Source of the DNA: Epiperipatus broadwayi
Taxonomy: Eukaryota > Onychophora > Udeonychophora > Euonychophora > Peripatidae
Assembly (NCBI GenBank): GCA_028023455.1
Contig: JAQFVV010006510.1
Span: 773,750 to 837,749, forward strand
Reading direction: 5' to 3'
Length of the DNA stretch: 64,000 bases
Position 1 is the stretch's first letter. Each line of letters begins with the position of its first letter. The translations under genes and the position numbers were made by a program. Positions 1 to 14,213 of the stretch are shown in pieces. The notes under the pieces are model-generated. The model was given only the letters and a program-made list of their open reading frames with translations, was not told the origin of the DNA and ran no database searches.

Positions 1-312
1 ACTGCTGTAAAAAATGTTTAACAATGCTAAAACAATTTTTAGTCGTTTAATATAATGTTTACACTTTGTAAATTCTTATTATATATATATATACATCCAT
101 ATCATTTTGAAGTTTGCTATTATTGAGATATAGACTATTAAACAGAGGGCGTTACTGGATATTTGTAATTGTATAATGGTTTATATCTTAGTACATATAT
201 ATATATGAGTTGCATGTAAAATAGTCACTAAAATTTTAAAAGTCACAAAATAGTCTTGTTTTTTTTAAATATTATTTTATAGATGATTTTCATACCAGAA
301 TTAGAAAAAAAT

Positions 313-929
<617 letters not shown>

Positions 930-1460
930 GAAAAACTTCTCTTCAAGGTAAATCTTATAGACTCTCTTCTCCTCTTATTTTATCCAACCATGTGACATGT
1001 GATTTATTTCTGAATATTTTACAATCTTTTGTAATCAAATTTAAAGCATTAACTGTTCATGTAGATTATCTTTTCTAGCAGTAAGTCCATTTCACTTCCC
1101 TTTCAGTTGGTTAGTATTTTTTCTGTGGTCAATAACATCTGTTTGTTCTTTCACCCAAATACCTTGATTTCAATCTCTTCGTGTTATATACCAACATACA
1201 AATCTCCATACTGAATTTAATTTTCTGAAATCTCTAAGTTACTCTTTGTTTTTCAGAGTCCATGTTTCAGATCCATAAGTAAAAAATAGTAAAATACATC
1301 TATTATTGTTTTTCTTTTCGAATACATAGCTATGATTCCTTTTAATATTCATTTTTTCTACCACAACATTCAAAAAAATTATGATTAATTTCATCTATGA
1401 TATTTTCCACTGTATTTATAATTTGACCAAGGTATTTTAAATATCTTTGAAGTTATTTTT
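930..1460 (-). pseudogene. Decayed RTE-like LINE fragment (3' part of RT ORF)
   Basis: Read on the minus strand, this retains scraps of the C-terminal part of the RTE-like RT protein that is nearly complete at 52.9-55.9 kb. Examples are a YGSETWTL block and an RRD...WV.EQT.V block in the right order, and the 'DQIINTVE'-type segment further upstream. Stops and frameshifts interrupt every frame. It is an old, non-functional copy; similarity is visible only in short blocks. Confidence 0.6.
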
Positions 1461-2297
1461 AAATTTTATAATTATTATTTTGTAAAAAATTAAAATCTAC
1501 TTTGTAAAAAAAAAAAAAAAACAATTTTAATAAAATATTTAAAAAAAAAATCCTTTTAATAAATTTCGTAAAAATGAATCTTTTAAATGAAAGAAAAAAA
1601 TGGTAGGAAAATTGTTCTAACTCAAACCAGTTCAGCTACAATAACTTACTTTTAATTACTTGTATTATACATTACATATATTTTTATATTAGTGTATTTG
1701 TATGATATCGTTATGTTAATCCTTTTGTTTTAAAAAAGCAAAGTAAAATGTATTTAACCAATTGATCATTTTAATTGCTATCTATCTGCATCTTGTTATT
1801 TTTTTGTACAATTTATTTTTGCGTTTGTTATTTAGCAGTGCATAATATAATAACCGTATATGTTAGGGAGGTCTTAAAACATATGAGCTCCCTAGCAGCA
1901 AGTTGACCACTATATATTTCTATTCACCTGAATATTTTTTTTTACCTTTTTCATCAAATCAACCCAGTAAACTTAACAATACTATAATGTACCAATAGCT
2001 TCATTTATAATTAATTTATTTACTTATATATAGAATTAAATTATTATAAATTCGATTATTAATTAAGATATATATTTACATACATAAGATTTTTTTTGGG
2101 AAAAAGAAAGGAAATATAATCTTAGATAAGAGTGTGTTATTTATAATTTTAAAATTTATAAATTTATTTACTGCATTGTAAGTAATTAAATATAACATTG
2201 AACTAATGTTCATATTTAATAAACTAGGTAATAAATATTCAGTATATTACAACTATTGAATATAAACTGAATTTTGTATTTTTTTTCATGTGTCATA
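1461..2297. other. Unassigned AT-rich sequence
   Basis: Homopolymer A and T runs and AT-rich DNA; no gene, RNA or repeat family recognised. Confidence 0.5.
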
Positions 2298-2376
2298 GCA
2301 TTGGCTGGGAAGCGAACCCGCTAACACGGGACAATTGCTTGTAAGGCTGCTGTGCTAACCACTCGACCAACAATGC
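2298..2376 (-). tRNA. tRNA-like sequence (Val-UAC-like), probably pseudogene or SINE head
   Basis: On the minus strand the 79-nt block starts GCATTGTTGG and ends CCAATGC, so the acceptor ends pair. It has an A-box-like segment (TGGTCGAGTGGTTAGC), an anticodon loop CTTACAA (anticodon UAC) and a B-box-like segment GGGTTCGCTTCCC. The anticodon stem pairs poorly and the T loop departs from the usual TTCGANT. A true tRNA gene is therefore unlikely; a tRNA pseudogene or tRNA-derived SINE head fits better. Confidence 0.6.
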
Positions 2377-3789
2377 TTGAATTTTGTATTTTTGTATAAA
2401 AAGAAAAACAGTTTAAAACTAAAACACTTAAAAGCTACTTCAGTATCCCTTGTAGAGAATCAGAGACGAAAAAGATTTACTTGATGAGGATTTGAACATG
2501 TTTTTCACTATGTATTATTCTTTTGTTAATAATAGTTAGATACTTATGTAGTGAGCAATACTAACAAATAGATAGGTTGTTTACAAGCCCATTATATGAA
2601 TAAAATCTAAACTTTTAACCATTTTACTTATTTTAAATTTAAACGAGGTCATGGTCTTGATATCAGCAATCCCATCATCTCTGAGTGTAAAAAAATGTGA
2701 ACATTTTTTTAAAAAAATATTATATAATTAAGGAATTTTTCAGATAATTTATTATAATATTAATAATGGCATACTCAGTAACTAAAAAATGCTGCATTAT
2801 TTCCCAGTTGAGAAATATGTATATATCAGCTGTTCGTATCGCTTGGAAATGTTATGATCAACCTGTCATTTTATGCACTAGTATCACGTGATTTTATTAA
2901 CACCTGAATGTACAACTATTATTATTAATATAATAACATTTTTTTTTCAAGTTACTAATTTTAAAAAGTGATTATATTTCTATGTTGCGTTTTTTTTTTA
3001 GTAAATTTTACCTGATATAATGTTTGTGTATATTTATCTTTAATTTAATATTGATATATATGTAAAATAGCTTCAGAGAAAAATATTTATTTCTATTTTT
3101 TTCTATTATCAATCTTTTGCTTTCTTAAATTCATCATTTAACTTCTATCTATTTATCAGGGTATTTTAAATTAACTTATTGTGTACACAATAAACGTTTA
3201 TTTTTATTTTTTTTTGCTTTATTTATTTATTTATTTTTTACTAAATGGAAAAATAAATAAAACAAATACTCTATTGTGACAAGTTTATATTCAAACTGAC
3301 AAACTGAATTTGAAATCAATAGATGTAGAAAAATATTGATTTTTCAAACTTCAATATTTTTCAATGCAGAATACAACTTTAATTTTTCAAATTCTTTAAA
3401 CTTTTTTTTTATACATAGAGTTTTTTTATTTTATTTTGGAAAGCTGTAAAAATTCAGCTGCTGATGTAATCCTCTAAAAGATAAAGTTAAACCACTCCTG
3501 GATAGATTTATAGATCTCTTTAAAAGTTAAATAAAGAACTTCATCAAAACTCTCACAACTTCTCTTGTACTAACACTAAATGTTTAAATAACAAGCTTTA
3601 AAAGTTCACTCATATAAAACTAAACAGGAAACCAACCGACCAAGAACTGAAACAGAGAGAGAGCAATTTTTAAAATTAAATTTAGTACTGAATTAATATA
3701 AACATTATTATTAATTCAAATATATATTTAAATCAAAATATTTAAAGTACTGAAAAGTGTTTACATTTAAATATATATATATATAAGAA
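2377..3789. other. Unassigned AT-rich sequence
   Basis: No coding potential beyond short chance frames. There is a short GA run near 3655 and a short (TA)n near 3770. Confidence 0.5.
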
Positions 3790-4893
3790 CGGGTAAAATA
3801 CATTTATTAAAAACCTTCCTTTTTCAAACACGTAGGCATATTTCTTTTTAGTATCAAGTTATTTCTACCAAAAAGCACTCCAACTAAGTTCAATTCTATG
3901 ATTAATTTTATCCATTATGTTTCCATCTGTATTAATAATCTGATCAAGGTATTTGTAACTGACAACTTCTTGTAACTCATCATAATCAATCTTTATTTTA
4001 ATATTTTGAGAAAATCCATTAAATATTACTTTAGTCTTTTTAACATTTATCTTTAGTCATACTTTCCTACTTTCATCTGATAACTCCTGCAAAGTTTCCT
4101 GCAGCTCTTTAGCATTATTTGCAAAAAACAACGACATCAATTGCAAAATATTGCAAAATATAAATGACTTAAATAATCTCCTTTTACTTTTACTCCTTTA
4201 GCTTCTCATTTTAATCCTCAAAATACTTATTGCAGTACTGCTGTAAAATTTTTGGAGATATGAAGTCACCCTGTCTTACACCCTTCTTAATGTTGACTTT
4301 CCCAGTATCATTATGTAATCTAATTGTTGTCATTGCATTTTTATAAATATTCTTTAAAAAAGACAATATTCGGAATCTATACCTTGATGATCCAATGCTT
4401 TAATCACTGAAAGAAATGTTTATAGAATCGAATGCCTTTTAATAATCTACAAATCCAAAGAATAACGACAATTTATATTCATTTGTCCTTTCTATAACTT
4501 CTCTCAATATCTGGATATGATCTACTGTACTAAAACCATTTTTAAATCCAGCTTGTTCTCTTGGTTGGTGGAAACCCAATGTTCTATGTAAATGAGTTGT
4601 AATAATCTTGGTAAAAATTTTGTATAAAACTGATAAAAGGCTGATAGGTTAGTCATTTCTGATATCTTCTTTATCATCTTTTTTAAATATTAATATTAAT
4701 ATTGCATTCTTCCAATCATCTGGTACATCTTTATCATTTAGCCATTTGGTATATAACTTTGCTAAAATAAAGTCGATTTCTTTGTCTGCTTTTTTTAATA
4801 TATCAATTATAATTCCATCATTATCTGGAGCCTTTAGTTTCTTCATACATTTAATTGCATGTTTCACTTCTTTATTTAAAATTCTGGGCAATT
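3790..4893 (-). pseudogene. RTE-like LINE fragment, reverse-transcriptase region
   Basis: The minus strand encodes the middle of the RTE-like ORF seen intact at 54.3-55.3 kb. An 80-residue open piece (4891-4649) matches it with [22 protein letters not shown] and LIFKKDDKED. Beyond its stop the homology continues downstream with [19 protein letters not shown] and [15 protein letters not shown], broken by nonsense changes and frameshifts. The catalytic Asp-containing DYxKAFDS block has a stop where the glutamate codon should be. It is a dead 5'- and 3'-truncated copy. Confidence 0.85.
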
Positions 4894-4896
4894 CGG

Positions 4897-4932
4897 AGAA
4901 GATGGGTTGAACTTTGAGAGACCTTCATTCTG
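4897..4932 (+). pseudogene. RTE-like LINE 3'-end scrap
   Basis: The sequence matches the last codons of the RTE ORF (RRWxK/ELxE...FILxWID) on the opposite strand to the fragment immediately on its left. It is followed by (TA)n. This short tail-to-tail piece is consistent with an inversion during target-primed insertion. Confidence 0.6.
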
Positions 4933-4938
4933 TCGTGG

Positions 4939-5057
<119 letters not shown>

Positions 5058-5177
5058 GTCTACACTAAACTTAATCCAGTTATAAGGGACTTCAACTCAG
5101 GCCTTTAAACTCCTTACAGCCATCCAATCCTTCTTATACAACTGATACACATGACCACATACTTATGAAAAAAAGAA

Positions 5178-5232
5178 ATGATCTCCAATATATGTATTCC
5201 ATTTTGAACCAGTCCTCATCAGTTGTTGCTTA
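5178..5232 (-). ncRNA. Hammerhead ribozyme remnant, family B
   Basis: The minus strand has CTGATGA followed by a weakened stem II, then GGAATACATATA where intact copies have GAAATACATATA. The invariant GAAA is altered, so cleavage is not expected. Confidence 0.6.
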
Positions 5233-5533
5233 TCATCATCCCATACACATATATGCAATCATTGCTCAGTTTATATTAAGATAACAAACTTCAAACTTAC
5301 ATGGATAACCTTTAATCCTCTCCACTCTGCAGCTCTTCAACCATCCATATTATTGAAAATACAAGGAAGAAATGTTCACATCACTTGATGTAATAATATT
5401 GCTTTCCTCAAGGGAGTTGAGCATTTCATCCTCTGATTTTCAATAATATAGATGGCTGAAGAAATGGAGAGAATCGAAGCTTATCATTCAAGTTTGAAAA
5501 TTTGCTACCTTACTATAAACTGAGCAGAGATTG

Positions 5534-5622
5534 TATATACATGTGGAAGATGGTAATCTGGACCAAGTAACAAAGAGCTGGTTCAGCATGAAATACATAT
5601 ATTGGAGTTGCCTGAGATGGAT
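5534..5622 (+). ncRNA. Hammerhead ribozyme remnant, family B
   Basis: The flanks TAATCTGGACCAA and GAAATACATATATTGG remain, but CTGATGA is replaced by GTAACAAAGA. This is a dead copy identified only by alignment to the family. Confidence 0.5.
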
Positions 5623-5650
5623 TGGATAGCTGTGGTTAATTTTAAGGTAT

Positions 5651-6289
5651 CAGTTCACAAGTCAACCAGACAAGCCAAATAAAATAGTTTAAACACAACC
5701 AATAGTTTCATTGCTACAAGATGTGAAACCATTGGTTCTGTTTTATAGTTTTATTTTTTTTTTGGCTAGTCTGATTAAGTCAATAGAAATATTATTCCCA
5801 GAATAGTGTATTTTAGTCCTTGTTTTGTAAGAAGTTATATAGAGCTCAGAGTAGTTTGAGTTTAAATTAAAGAATAAAAGTACCCAAAGGTAGTGTTAGA
5901 AATAAATATCTTAGCTCTGCCTTATACATCCATGTGAAAGATACAGGCCACATTATTAATTTTGATAAAACTAAGATTGTCTTCTTTGAGAGAAATGAAA
6001 CAAGAAAAAGACTTAAAAAATCTTTATTATTAAACATTTATGATTCTGAAGCCGTTAACTTATTTAAAAAATTTTAAACTTTAAGTGTGAATGATATGTA
6101 TATGGAATTCTGAATAATGTTTAGTTTAAATTCGTTATTTTGTAGCTTTTTATATTTGAGAAATCTACTTGTAGCAATGAAGTTATTGGTACTGATTTAG
6201 AGTTTTTTCTTGACTAGTCTGGTTGAGTTGTGAGTTTGGGGTATGTAATTTTGATTCTTTATTGACTAGTTTAGCTTTATGCTTTCAAT

Positions 6290-6290
<1 letters not shown>
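5651..6290. other. Unassigned sequence
   Basis: No recognisable gene or repeat. Confidence 0.45.
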
Positions 6291-6291
<1 letters not shown>

Positions 6292-6379
<88 letters not shown>

Positions 6380-6420
6380 GGTGCGTGTGTGTGTGTGTAT
6401 GTGTGTGTGTAAGCAATTGC
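6292..6420. repeat. (TA)n-(TG)n compound microsatellite
   Basis: A pure TA run of about 70 bp passes into TG with GGTGCG interruptions. Open frames across it are only dinucleotide translations. Confidence 0.97.
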
Positions 6421-6806
6421 TACACATCACTAGAAGAGATTAACATGCTAATGTAAAGAAGCATCATTCATCAGCAGCATTACTTTCAATCCATGCTATG
6501 GATTCAAGTCACAATATTGACTTTTTCTGAGACCAGGGTCTTATCCAGATGTAAAAACTTATATTAGTTTAAGATCAGAGGAGATATTGAGATAGTAAAA
6601 TGATCGAATTTTTTCAACAAATGTGATGGCATGTTAAACTTCCTCGTATTTTGAAAATGTTTTTGAAAAACAAATTACTCTGGATATTCTAATTTTTTTT
6701 TTGTTATTATTTATTTATTTATATATTTGCTCAATTTTATACACCTGCCTTTCTCTAGTTCTAGAAGTGTAACAATTATTGTGAACACTATTTATAGTGA
6801 CTCTAC

Positions 6807-6807
<1 letters not shown>

Positions 6808-6855
<48 letters not shown>
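6808..6855. repeat. (CT)n microsatellite
   Basis: About 23 uninterrupted CT units. Confidence 0.98.
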
Positions 6856-6858
<3 letters not shown>

Positions 6859-9092
6859 ACACTGTTTGTAGGGTCTCTACAATTATATAGTATTCATTTC
6901 CCAGTTGAAAGCTTGTATGATCAAGTTGAAACATTGGAATAAGTAATTAAAATATTACATAGATGAACCTTTGAAACATGCCTTTTATATCTGTAACACA
7001 TGAAACCACTTCTATGAACATATATGGTATTCATTACATTCACCACTATTAGATTTTCTTAAGGAGACCTGAAACTAAATAATAATAAATCTTGTAAAAT
7101 GTATATGATAAATGTATACAGACACATTTATAAAACAATACAAAATAAACACATTTAGACAAAAATCATAATTAACAAAAATGAAAAAGTTGCAATTATG
7201 AAAAAGGTGGGCGAGTAATAAATTTTAAAATAAAGTGATATGATTGAATTTGCAAAATGGTAAATGGCTGGCTAAGAGTTGAGTCATGATAGATTCATAA
7301 AGAAAACCATGTCTATAAAGTTTAAACATTTAAAATTTGTAAAAAAAAAATTTACTTTACATTATACTTTTTCTGTGATTTACTGAAGTCATCAATTGTG
7401 AATCTAATGATATGAGAAACAATTATATTTATTATATAGCTATAGTGAAAAACTATATTAATAAAAGTAAAATGAAAACAGGCAGCATATAGAAAATATG
7501 ATCTACAATTCCTCAACAAATAATTTTTATGGATAGAATAAAAATGGATCATTGTGTAGCAAATTTTTAGAAAGATTCTGATGCACATATATATAAAAAC
7601 TCTCCACACTATCACTTAATCACTTCTATGGAGATATTTTATATGCTTTTAATCTGCTTTGGTTTATGTATAACATTCTCTCTTGAGGTTTAAGATGGAT
7701 TATTCCACAAATGCCATTTTAAACCAAATATAGCAATAGATTTAAATAAAATTGTAATATGATAAACATAATTGTGAGTTGATTAAATAAATAAAAATAT
7801 ATAATAATGTATCAATACATAGTAAAATATATAAAATATAATAGACTATATATGGAATTAAATATATTATGATAATAAAAATTGATTAATAATCATTATT
7901 AAAGGGTAGGTGTTAGCACTGGTAAAATATTCTAGCATTTTTATATATTCATTTAGTATATTTGAATTTCAACTAGCATTATATAATCATTGATTTACAT
8001 ATTGTAAGTGTAGAAAGTATGTAAAATCAAACTGTAATCGTCAACTGCTCAACTGAATGGCGATTATTACATTCTTAGCTTAACCAATAAGCAAATAAAT
8101 TTATTAATATAACAAAATAATATATACTTTAAAAGTCTGTAGTAATACAAAGGTGTATTGACGGTAACTCAGGGTTATAAAATATACATAAACTGTATGT
8201 ATATAGACTAATAAAAAAATGTAACAATAAATATATAGCTAGTGATTTCCCTCAAGATTTTTAACGTAAATAAATCAAATTTAAGATTTTCTCATGGTTT
8301 AAAATATTTAAATATAATAAATAAGACTTTTGGGGATTTATTGTTCAATTAGAACCCTTGTAATCGATTTAATTGAATAACAAAGCTTATTTTATTTTAC
8401 CCAACTATATCTTACTATAATTCAGCATAAATATTTTAAAATATAAATGCTAATAATGTTGATTAATATGTGTAAATAAACATAATATAATAATATCATG
8501 TGACAATAAACTACCAATTAGATGATTATTACAAAAATGTAAAAATACTAAAAGTCAAGTAAATAATAAATATAAATTACTTCATTTGCATGCCAGTAAC
8601 AATAATAAATAAAAGTTATGAATAAAATATAAATAATCAGAAATTTTCTTGGACTTGGAATAATGTATAATCAGTTAATATATTTAATAATCATCGCTTA
8701 AAATATATGGTTTAAGCAATGATTATTGAATCTTTATTTACCTTTAATGTTACCAGTCTTTAAAACATGGGTGCTTAAATTATACAGAGCAGTATGACCT
8801 TTCATGCTATCTTAAACCATACATCTAATCTATATTTGTGAATTCAACAGACATATATATGGAATTATAAAATGCCTACACAGGTTAAACATAAATAATA
8901 AATTACAATGTATATCATCAAGAGTTATTTTTCTATTGAGGGAAATTATCAGAAGTTTATTCATCAATCAAACAATAATAAAATATTATATGTAAAAATT
9001 CATGGCCATAGACACTTCAAATACTTTTAAAGACAATTTTTCATAAAAAACTTCAAATGTACATATAACTATAAAGTGTAAATACAATCAGC

Positions 9093-9094
<2 letters not shown>
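6856..9094. other. Unassigned AT-rich sequence
   Basis: No gene found. The only structure noted is a short inverted repeat at 8686-8727. Short open frames here lack codon structure or homology that I recognise. Confidence 0.5.
8686..8727. repeat. Small inverted repeat
   Basis: AATAATCATCGCTTAAA (8686-8702) pairs with TTTAAGCAATGATTATT (8711-8727) with one mismatch and an 8-bp spacer. It may be the core of a small MITE, but no wider terminal repeats were found. Confidence 0.6.
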
Positions 9095-9129
<35 letters not shown>

Positions 9130-9135
9130 CAATGT

Positions 9136-9173
<38 letters not shown>
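9094..9173. repeat. (TA)n microsatellite, duplicated flank
   Basis: Two TA runs, each followed by ACAATGTCTTA, show a small tandem duplication of microsatellite plus flank. Confidence 0.95.
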
Positions 9174-9174
<1 letters not shown>

Positions 9175-11076
9175 CAATGTCTTAGAACAGTGTAGACTGG
9201 ATATATTGTAAAGACCAATAAACCAAAATGCCATTTTAAATAAGTCGTCATAAATATTAATTTCAATTATAAATGTCAAACAAACAACCACACTTTAAAA
9301 AAACAAATTTTGCATGCACACAAATAATGTCATCCTATTAAATATAAAGAAATACTTTAATATTAAAATACCTGTATATCCATGTTTTATAGTTTCCATA
9401 TTTTTTAGTGGCTGTCATTACGATGATTTAATTATATTAATAACATTAAAATAAATAATAATAAATACAAAGTTAAATCCTAAAAATTAAAGTTTTTAGC
9501 AGTTTTTTTATTTCCCTTGAAGATAAAATTTGTATGTATGTTTTGCTCAAAGATTTGTTACAATAAAAAAATATTATAATCTTTTGGCATTTTTACATAT
9601 CAAATTCAAAGAATTATGTAATCAATTTATTTCAAAATAATTTCTTTGTACAATGCTATGATTTATGTTTTAGAATAAATCCAATATACACAGTGTTCAA
9701 AATAGGTTGTTTACCTTCATTAGCAGTTGTTTCTGGAGGTAATTTTCACAAATTTTGACATTTTAGAAGAAAACATTTTAATTCCATTAAGTGGTAATAA
9801 ATTCTTTTTAAAGTACATCCAGAGAACAGGTGGTAGCACAATAGAAAATCGACAAAAATTCATTTTTGAATTTTAGTAAATAAATTATAAAGTGAATACC
9901 ATTCCTTCAAGTAATTTTAACATTTTGATTACATTATTTTATGCTTTTTTAAGTTATTAAAATATTTTCATATGATATTGATTTATATTGATTATCTTAG
10001 AAAATACATTTACACAAAAGAACCAATGGTTTGTAAAATCTACAGCCATATTCTTTAAATTGTGTCAATTCAATGTGGACATTTAGATATTTATATAATT
10101 CAGGTTAAACAAGAAAAGGGATAACAGGTAAAAAAGGTCAATTTAGTGATTCCACCTTTACTTATAGGCTTTTATTGATCTCACTAATTAGATCATTATC
10201 ACATTGATGACTTAGATAATGAGTCATAATCCCATTCAAATCTATTAATCTTTTTATCTTTGACATCAAGATTTTCATGGTTTCCTTGAACACACATATT
10301 GTCACATACAAAAACAATGTCCTTTCAAAATAAATGCAACATTTCTATAATAAAATTCTTTTTTTAAAAAAAAGATAGACATAATTTAACAATATTAAAA
10401 GTAAAATTATTACATTTCAATAATATTTATATTACAAATATTAAAACAAAATGATGTTTACTTTGTTTATTTATTCATCCTCATAATAAGTTTTATATTA
10501 TTTTAAAATTAACATAATGAATTTATATTACAATATTTAAAACAGTACTTCTTTAAATTTTAAATAGTCAAAATATCCATAGAACAAATATAAGTACACA
10601 CACAAACACATTCAATATTTAAATTAAAGCTATGATAATTATTATAAGTTCTTTTAATAGTACATATAAGTTAGTACGATTATTGTTTCAAACCATTTGT
10701 TCCATATTCAAAATATTGTGTTTTTATATTGTTATGTCTTTTTATTAAACTTCATTTAGAATGCATGTTTATATTAAAGATAAATATTAGTTTGTTTCAG
10801 CACGATTTACAAAGTATAAAATTCATTGCAAAATTTCAAAATTATAATATGAGATGACATATTGAAATTGTAAAGATCGTTTTTTAAATATAAAACTTAA
10901 ATGATAATATTAACTTTATAATAACCCAATAAAAGTTTTCTGATATTTATTATTGAATTTTGGACACATCCCCATATCTTGCAATATAAATGTGTATATA
11001 TATGGAATATACAAATTTACAATATAATCACATATTTCTGCATAATGTTCATTAAAGTTTGTTTTAATATATATAT
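9174..11076. other. Unassigned AT-rich sequence
   Basis: No gene, RNA or repeat family recognised. Confidence 0.5.
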
Positions 11077-11077
11077 A

Positions 11078-11312
11078 TTTACTGACCTTATTGAAAAAAT
11101 TAAACGATTGAAATGGAGTTGGACAATTGAAATTTTAAACTGGATTCCAAGAGATTATAAAAGATCCAGAAACAGACCACATGTGAGATGGATGGATGAA
11201 ATAAGAAAATGTGCAGGGGTGTTGTGGAAAAGAGAAGCTAAAGATCGGAGAAGATGGATTAAACTTGGAGAGACCTTCATCTTGCAGTGGATTGATAATG
11301 GTTGATGATGAT
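11078..11312 (+). pseudogene. RTE-like LINE, 5'-truncated 3' end
   Basis: It encodes [14 protein letters not shown], then skips about 35 bp present in the full copy ([10 protein letters not shown]), then [12 protein letters not shown] and the terminal [19 protein letters not shown], followed by TTGATGATGAT. This matches the C-terminus at about 55.6-55.86 kb. 5' truncation and a short GATGAT tail are normal for RTE-type target-primed insertion. Confidence 0.9.
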
Positions 11313-11329
11313 ATATATATATACCATAG

Positions 11330-11330
<1 letters not shown>

Positions 11331-11385
<55 letters not shown>
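11331..11385. repeat. (TA)n microsatellite
   Basis: Pure TA tract just downstream of the RTE tail. Confidence 0.97.
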
Positions 11386-11388
<3 letters not shown>

Positions 11389-14213
11389 AGTAAGAATTGG
11401 ATATTTCAAAATATATAGCATCATTTTAATAAACGTATAAAAATGCTCATTCAAATTAACAATTAAATAAAAATATTTTTACTTAATTGATAATTTGATA
11501 TGATATAAGAGGGTGGCTATTATTTAAAATGTTGCTAAAATGATTGAGTAGGGTCTGAATTAAGATGTTTTATTATGGTAACACCATTTGGAATATCTTC
11601 TCCATGAATACGATTATATATTCTCAGTTTCATTTGTTGATAAGTAATGAAATGATATATGTATATTGAATTGATAATGAACTATATTAATTGTTTTTTA
11701 AAATTATTAATTTACATACTTTTATATTTTAAAATGAAATGCAATAATATATTAATAATTATCATGTATAAGCGTATGCAAGCAATTATTGTATTAGATA
11801 GTTTTCTTTTCAATTGTTTATTTTTGTAAAATTGTTTTTTTAAGCAGAGTCTGTTTAAACTCTAAAATTAATTAGCAAGATTATTTTAAATTTATGAATC
11901 TCTATTTATTATTCAAATAACTAAACTACATATTTATGAAAATCAATATATGTGTTTGAATATTTATAAACAGAAAACATTTGGCTGTTTTTTTATTTCT
12001 TAGCTGTTTTCCCTCACATATCACTTTTAAATCAGTTGAAAAACTAGATACTTATTTTTTTTATAATGGTTATACTTTATTGGTACCAAATGTTTTACAA
12101 GGTAAGCATTGATTTACGTAGTATAATATGGAGATGTAAGACGATACACTGTATTTTTTGTCCATAGTGTTTTCAAAAATCGATCAACCTGTGAAAACTC
12201 GAAGCATTATTCCATGAGATGATTAATTATTAAAAATAAATCTAGATTACAATTAGCAATTACTTGTAAAGTTTAGAGTTGAAATATGAATAGCATTTTA
12301 GGAATACAATATTGATAATTCAATTTGCATCAGATAAGTTGAGGAATAGGAAAACACTTGAGATAATATAAAATATGGCTAAGTCAATCTACTTATCAGT
12401 TCTTCAGAATGATCTTGAATATCCCCAGAAGAGAGCAATCTAGCATACTTTGGAAAACTTATGGATAACAAAAAAAACTAAGCTTTGAAATTGTCTCTGC
12501 TGAAAACCATTATAATCCATCATGGAGAGCCACATGAACAGCAAACGACCAACCCTATCAATAACCACACTGAAAATAATAGAAATAAATAAGGCCAATA
12601 ATTTGTAATTAAAACCATTAAGCCAAACTGCAGGTTACTTTGTAATAACACATGGATAAGATCATTTAAAAGAATAATGCTAAAAAAACTGCAAAAAAAA
12701 TGTTTATTTTTTTTTCCTATGAATGAGAAAATCAATGTCAGAAATAATTCCCATAGCACCATCATCTCAGCTTCCACACTCAACAGAACAGGGATTTAGA
12801 TTCCTGGGATCCCTTCTGATAACAAAACCTTCTCATACACTCAGAAAATCTGAGTGAATTGAAGAATTTGTATTAAATGGAAAAATCACTGTAGAAATCT
12901 TTTGGATTTTCAATAGCTGTCATATAATTTGCACAGTGTTTTTATAAAGGTTGAACTTATTTTTACTTGTGATAACATGTTGACATAACTTGTATATGAA
13001 AAGAAGGTTAAGAAACTTCTCTTTTAAATAGAAATAGTTTTAGAGAAAATTAATTCCCTAAACTAAGAAAAAAGGAAAAAAAAATGGGGAGCCAAAAACA
13101 GAGTTAACTTGAGTCCTTGGCCTGTTCTAGTGGACTACTTAATTGAGTCATTAAATTATATGGAGTATAAACATCAGTCTACAGAAAGCATGTCTGACTC
13201 TAGAAAAAACTAAAAGGAACATTACTATTTTAATGTCTATTACTTATTTACCAAAGACATCATTTTAGATGAAAATTAAATCTGTATGAAAATTTACAAA
13301 ATATATCATCTAATTTTAAGCTAAATGTTGCACAAAATTCATAAAAAAATATGATTTAAACTTCAAATTAAAACCTACATAAAGTTTCTGTCAAAAATAA
13401 ATTGGTTATCACTAGCATAAAGTTAAATTCAGAAAAAGAATAGTTAAATATATATTCATTCTATTTTAATAATTTTATAACATTAGTTTAGTTATACTTG
13501 TCAAAGTGTTTGGATTATGATCAGTTCTTATAGTGCTGTTTCAATAACCAGTGTTATTTTAATTTTAATTTTTGTATATTGTTCTTATATTGTCCACATT
13601 TAAAGTAATAATAGAAATTTTGTATCAATTAATTACTACTATTTTTATTAATTAAATATTATTTTGTTTTAATTTATTTTTATTCTCTCTTCCATTTATT
13701 CAAATCTTAATTCTGTTTATGCTAATTAATTTCTCATATTTTTATAATAAATATACCAAGTATTTATAATACATATGTATGTGTGTATATTTTTGTGTGT
13801 ATCTTGTAGTTTCCCTATTGTAATCAAGTATTTTGCATTAAAACCATAAAGAAAGTAAACTTTAGACTTAGAATTTGCAATGATATTGTTAACTTTTTCA
13901 CTGAAATATTTTTTTTAACTGAACAGTTTTTTTATTGGCCAAGTGAATTAAAGTTTTACAAGTTTTGATTGGTCAATTACAAAATCAGAAATAAAAATAT
14001 ATTCATCTTTTAATATTATATTTGTTTTAGTTTTGTTTGTAAAAGGTATATCAATAATTTGTCAGATTATGAAAGTGAACAAAAGTTTTTTTTCAAAAAT
14101 AAATTTTTATTTATAATTATACAAATATTCAATAGCAGAAAACATAAAAATATAGTTTGTAACAAATTAGAAAGTGTTGTGGACATCATTGATTTCTTTC
14201 TCAATTTACATTA
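11386..14213. other. Unassigned AT-rich sequence
   Basis: No coding region or known repeat recognised. The less AT-rich part at 12.4-12.85 kb could be an old element, but no motif supports a name. Confidence 0.45.

Larger units (their letters stand above)
5090..5650. mobile_element. Hammerhead SINE family B, head-to-head pair, decayed
   Basis: The left unit (about 5090-5420) lies on the minus strand and the right unit (about 5425-5650) on the plus strand. Both carry the family-B landmarks seen better preserved at 41-42 kb: GGATGGCTGAAG, GATAATCTGGACCAA and GAAATACATATATTGG. The left unit keeps a pol III-like tail on the minus strand: A-box-like TTGGATGGCTGTAAGG and B-box-like GAGTTGAAGTCCC. 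Both ribozyme cores are damaged. Confidence 0.75.

Noticed and set aside
2298-2376. Functional tRNA-Val gene
   Set aside because: The anticodon stem and T loop depart from the consensus, so only a tRNA-like or SINE-head call is made.
6223-6456. Tyr-Ile repeat frames over TA tracts (also 9069-9291, 11155-11454, 15357-15542, 39571-39759, 59186-59416, 62489-62698)
   Set aside because: Chance frames through TA dinucleotide repeats. The 59186 one also overlaps an RTE relic in another frame.
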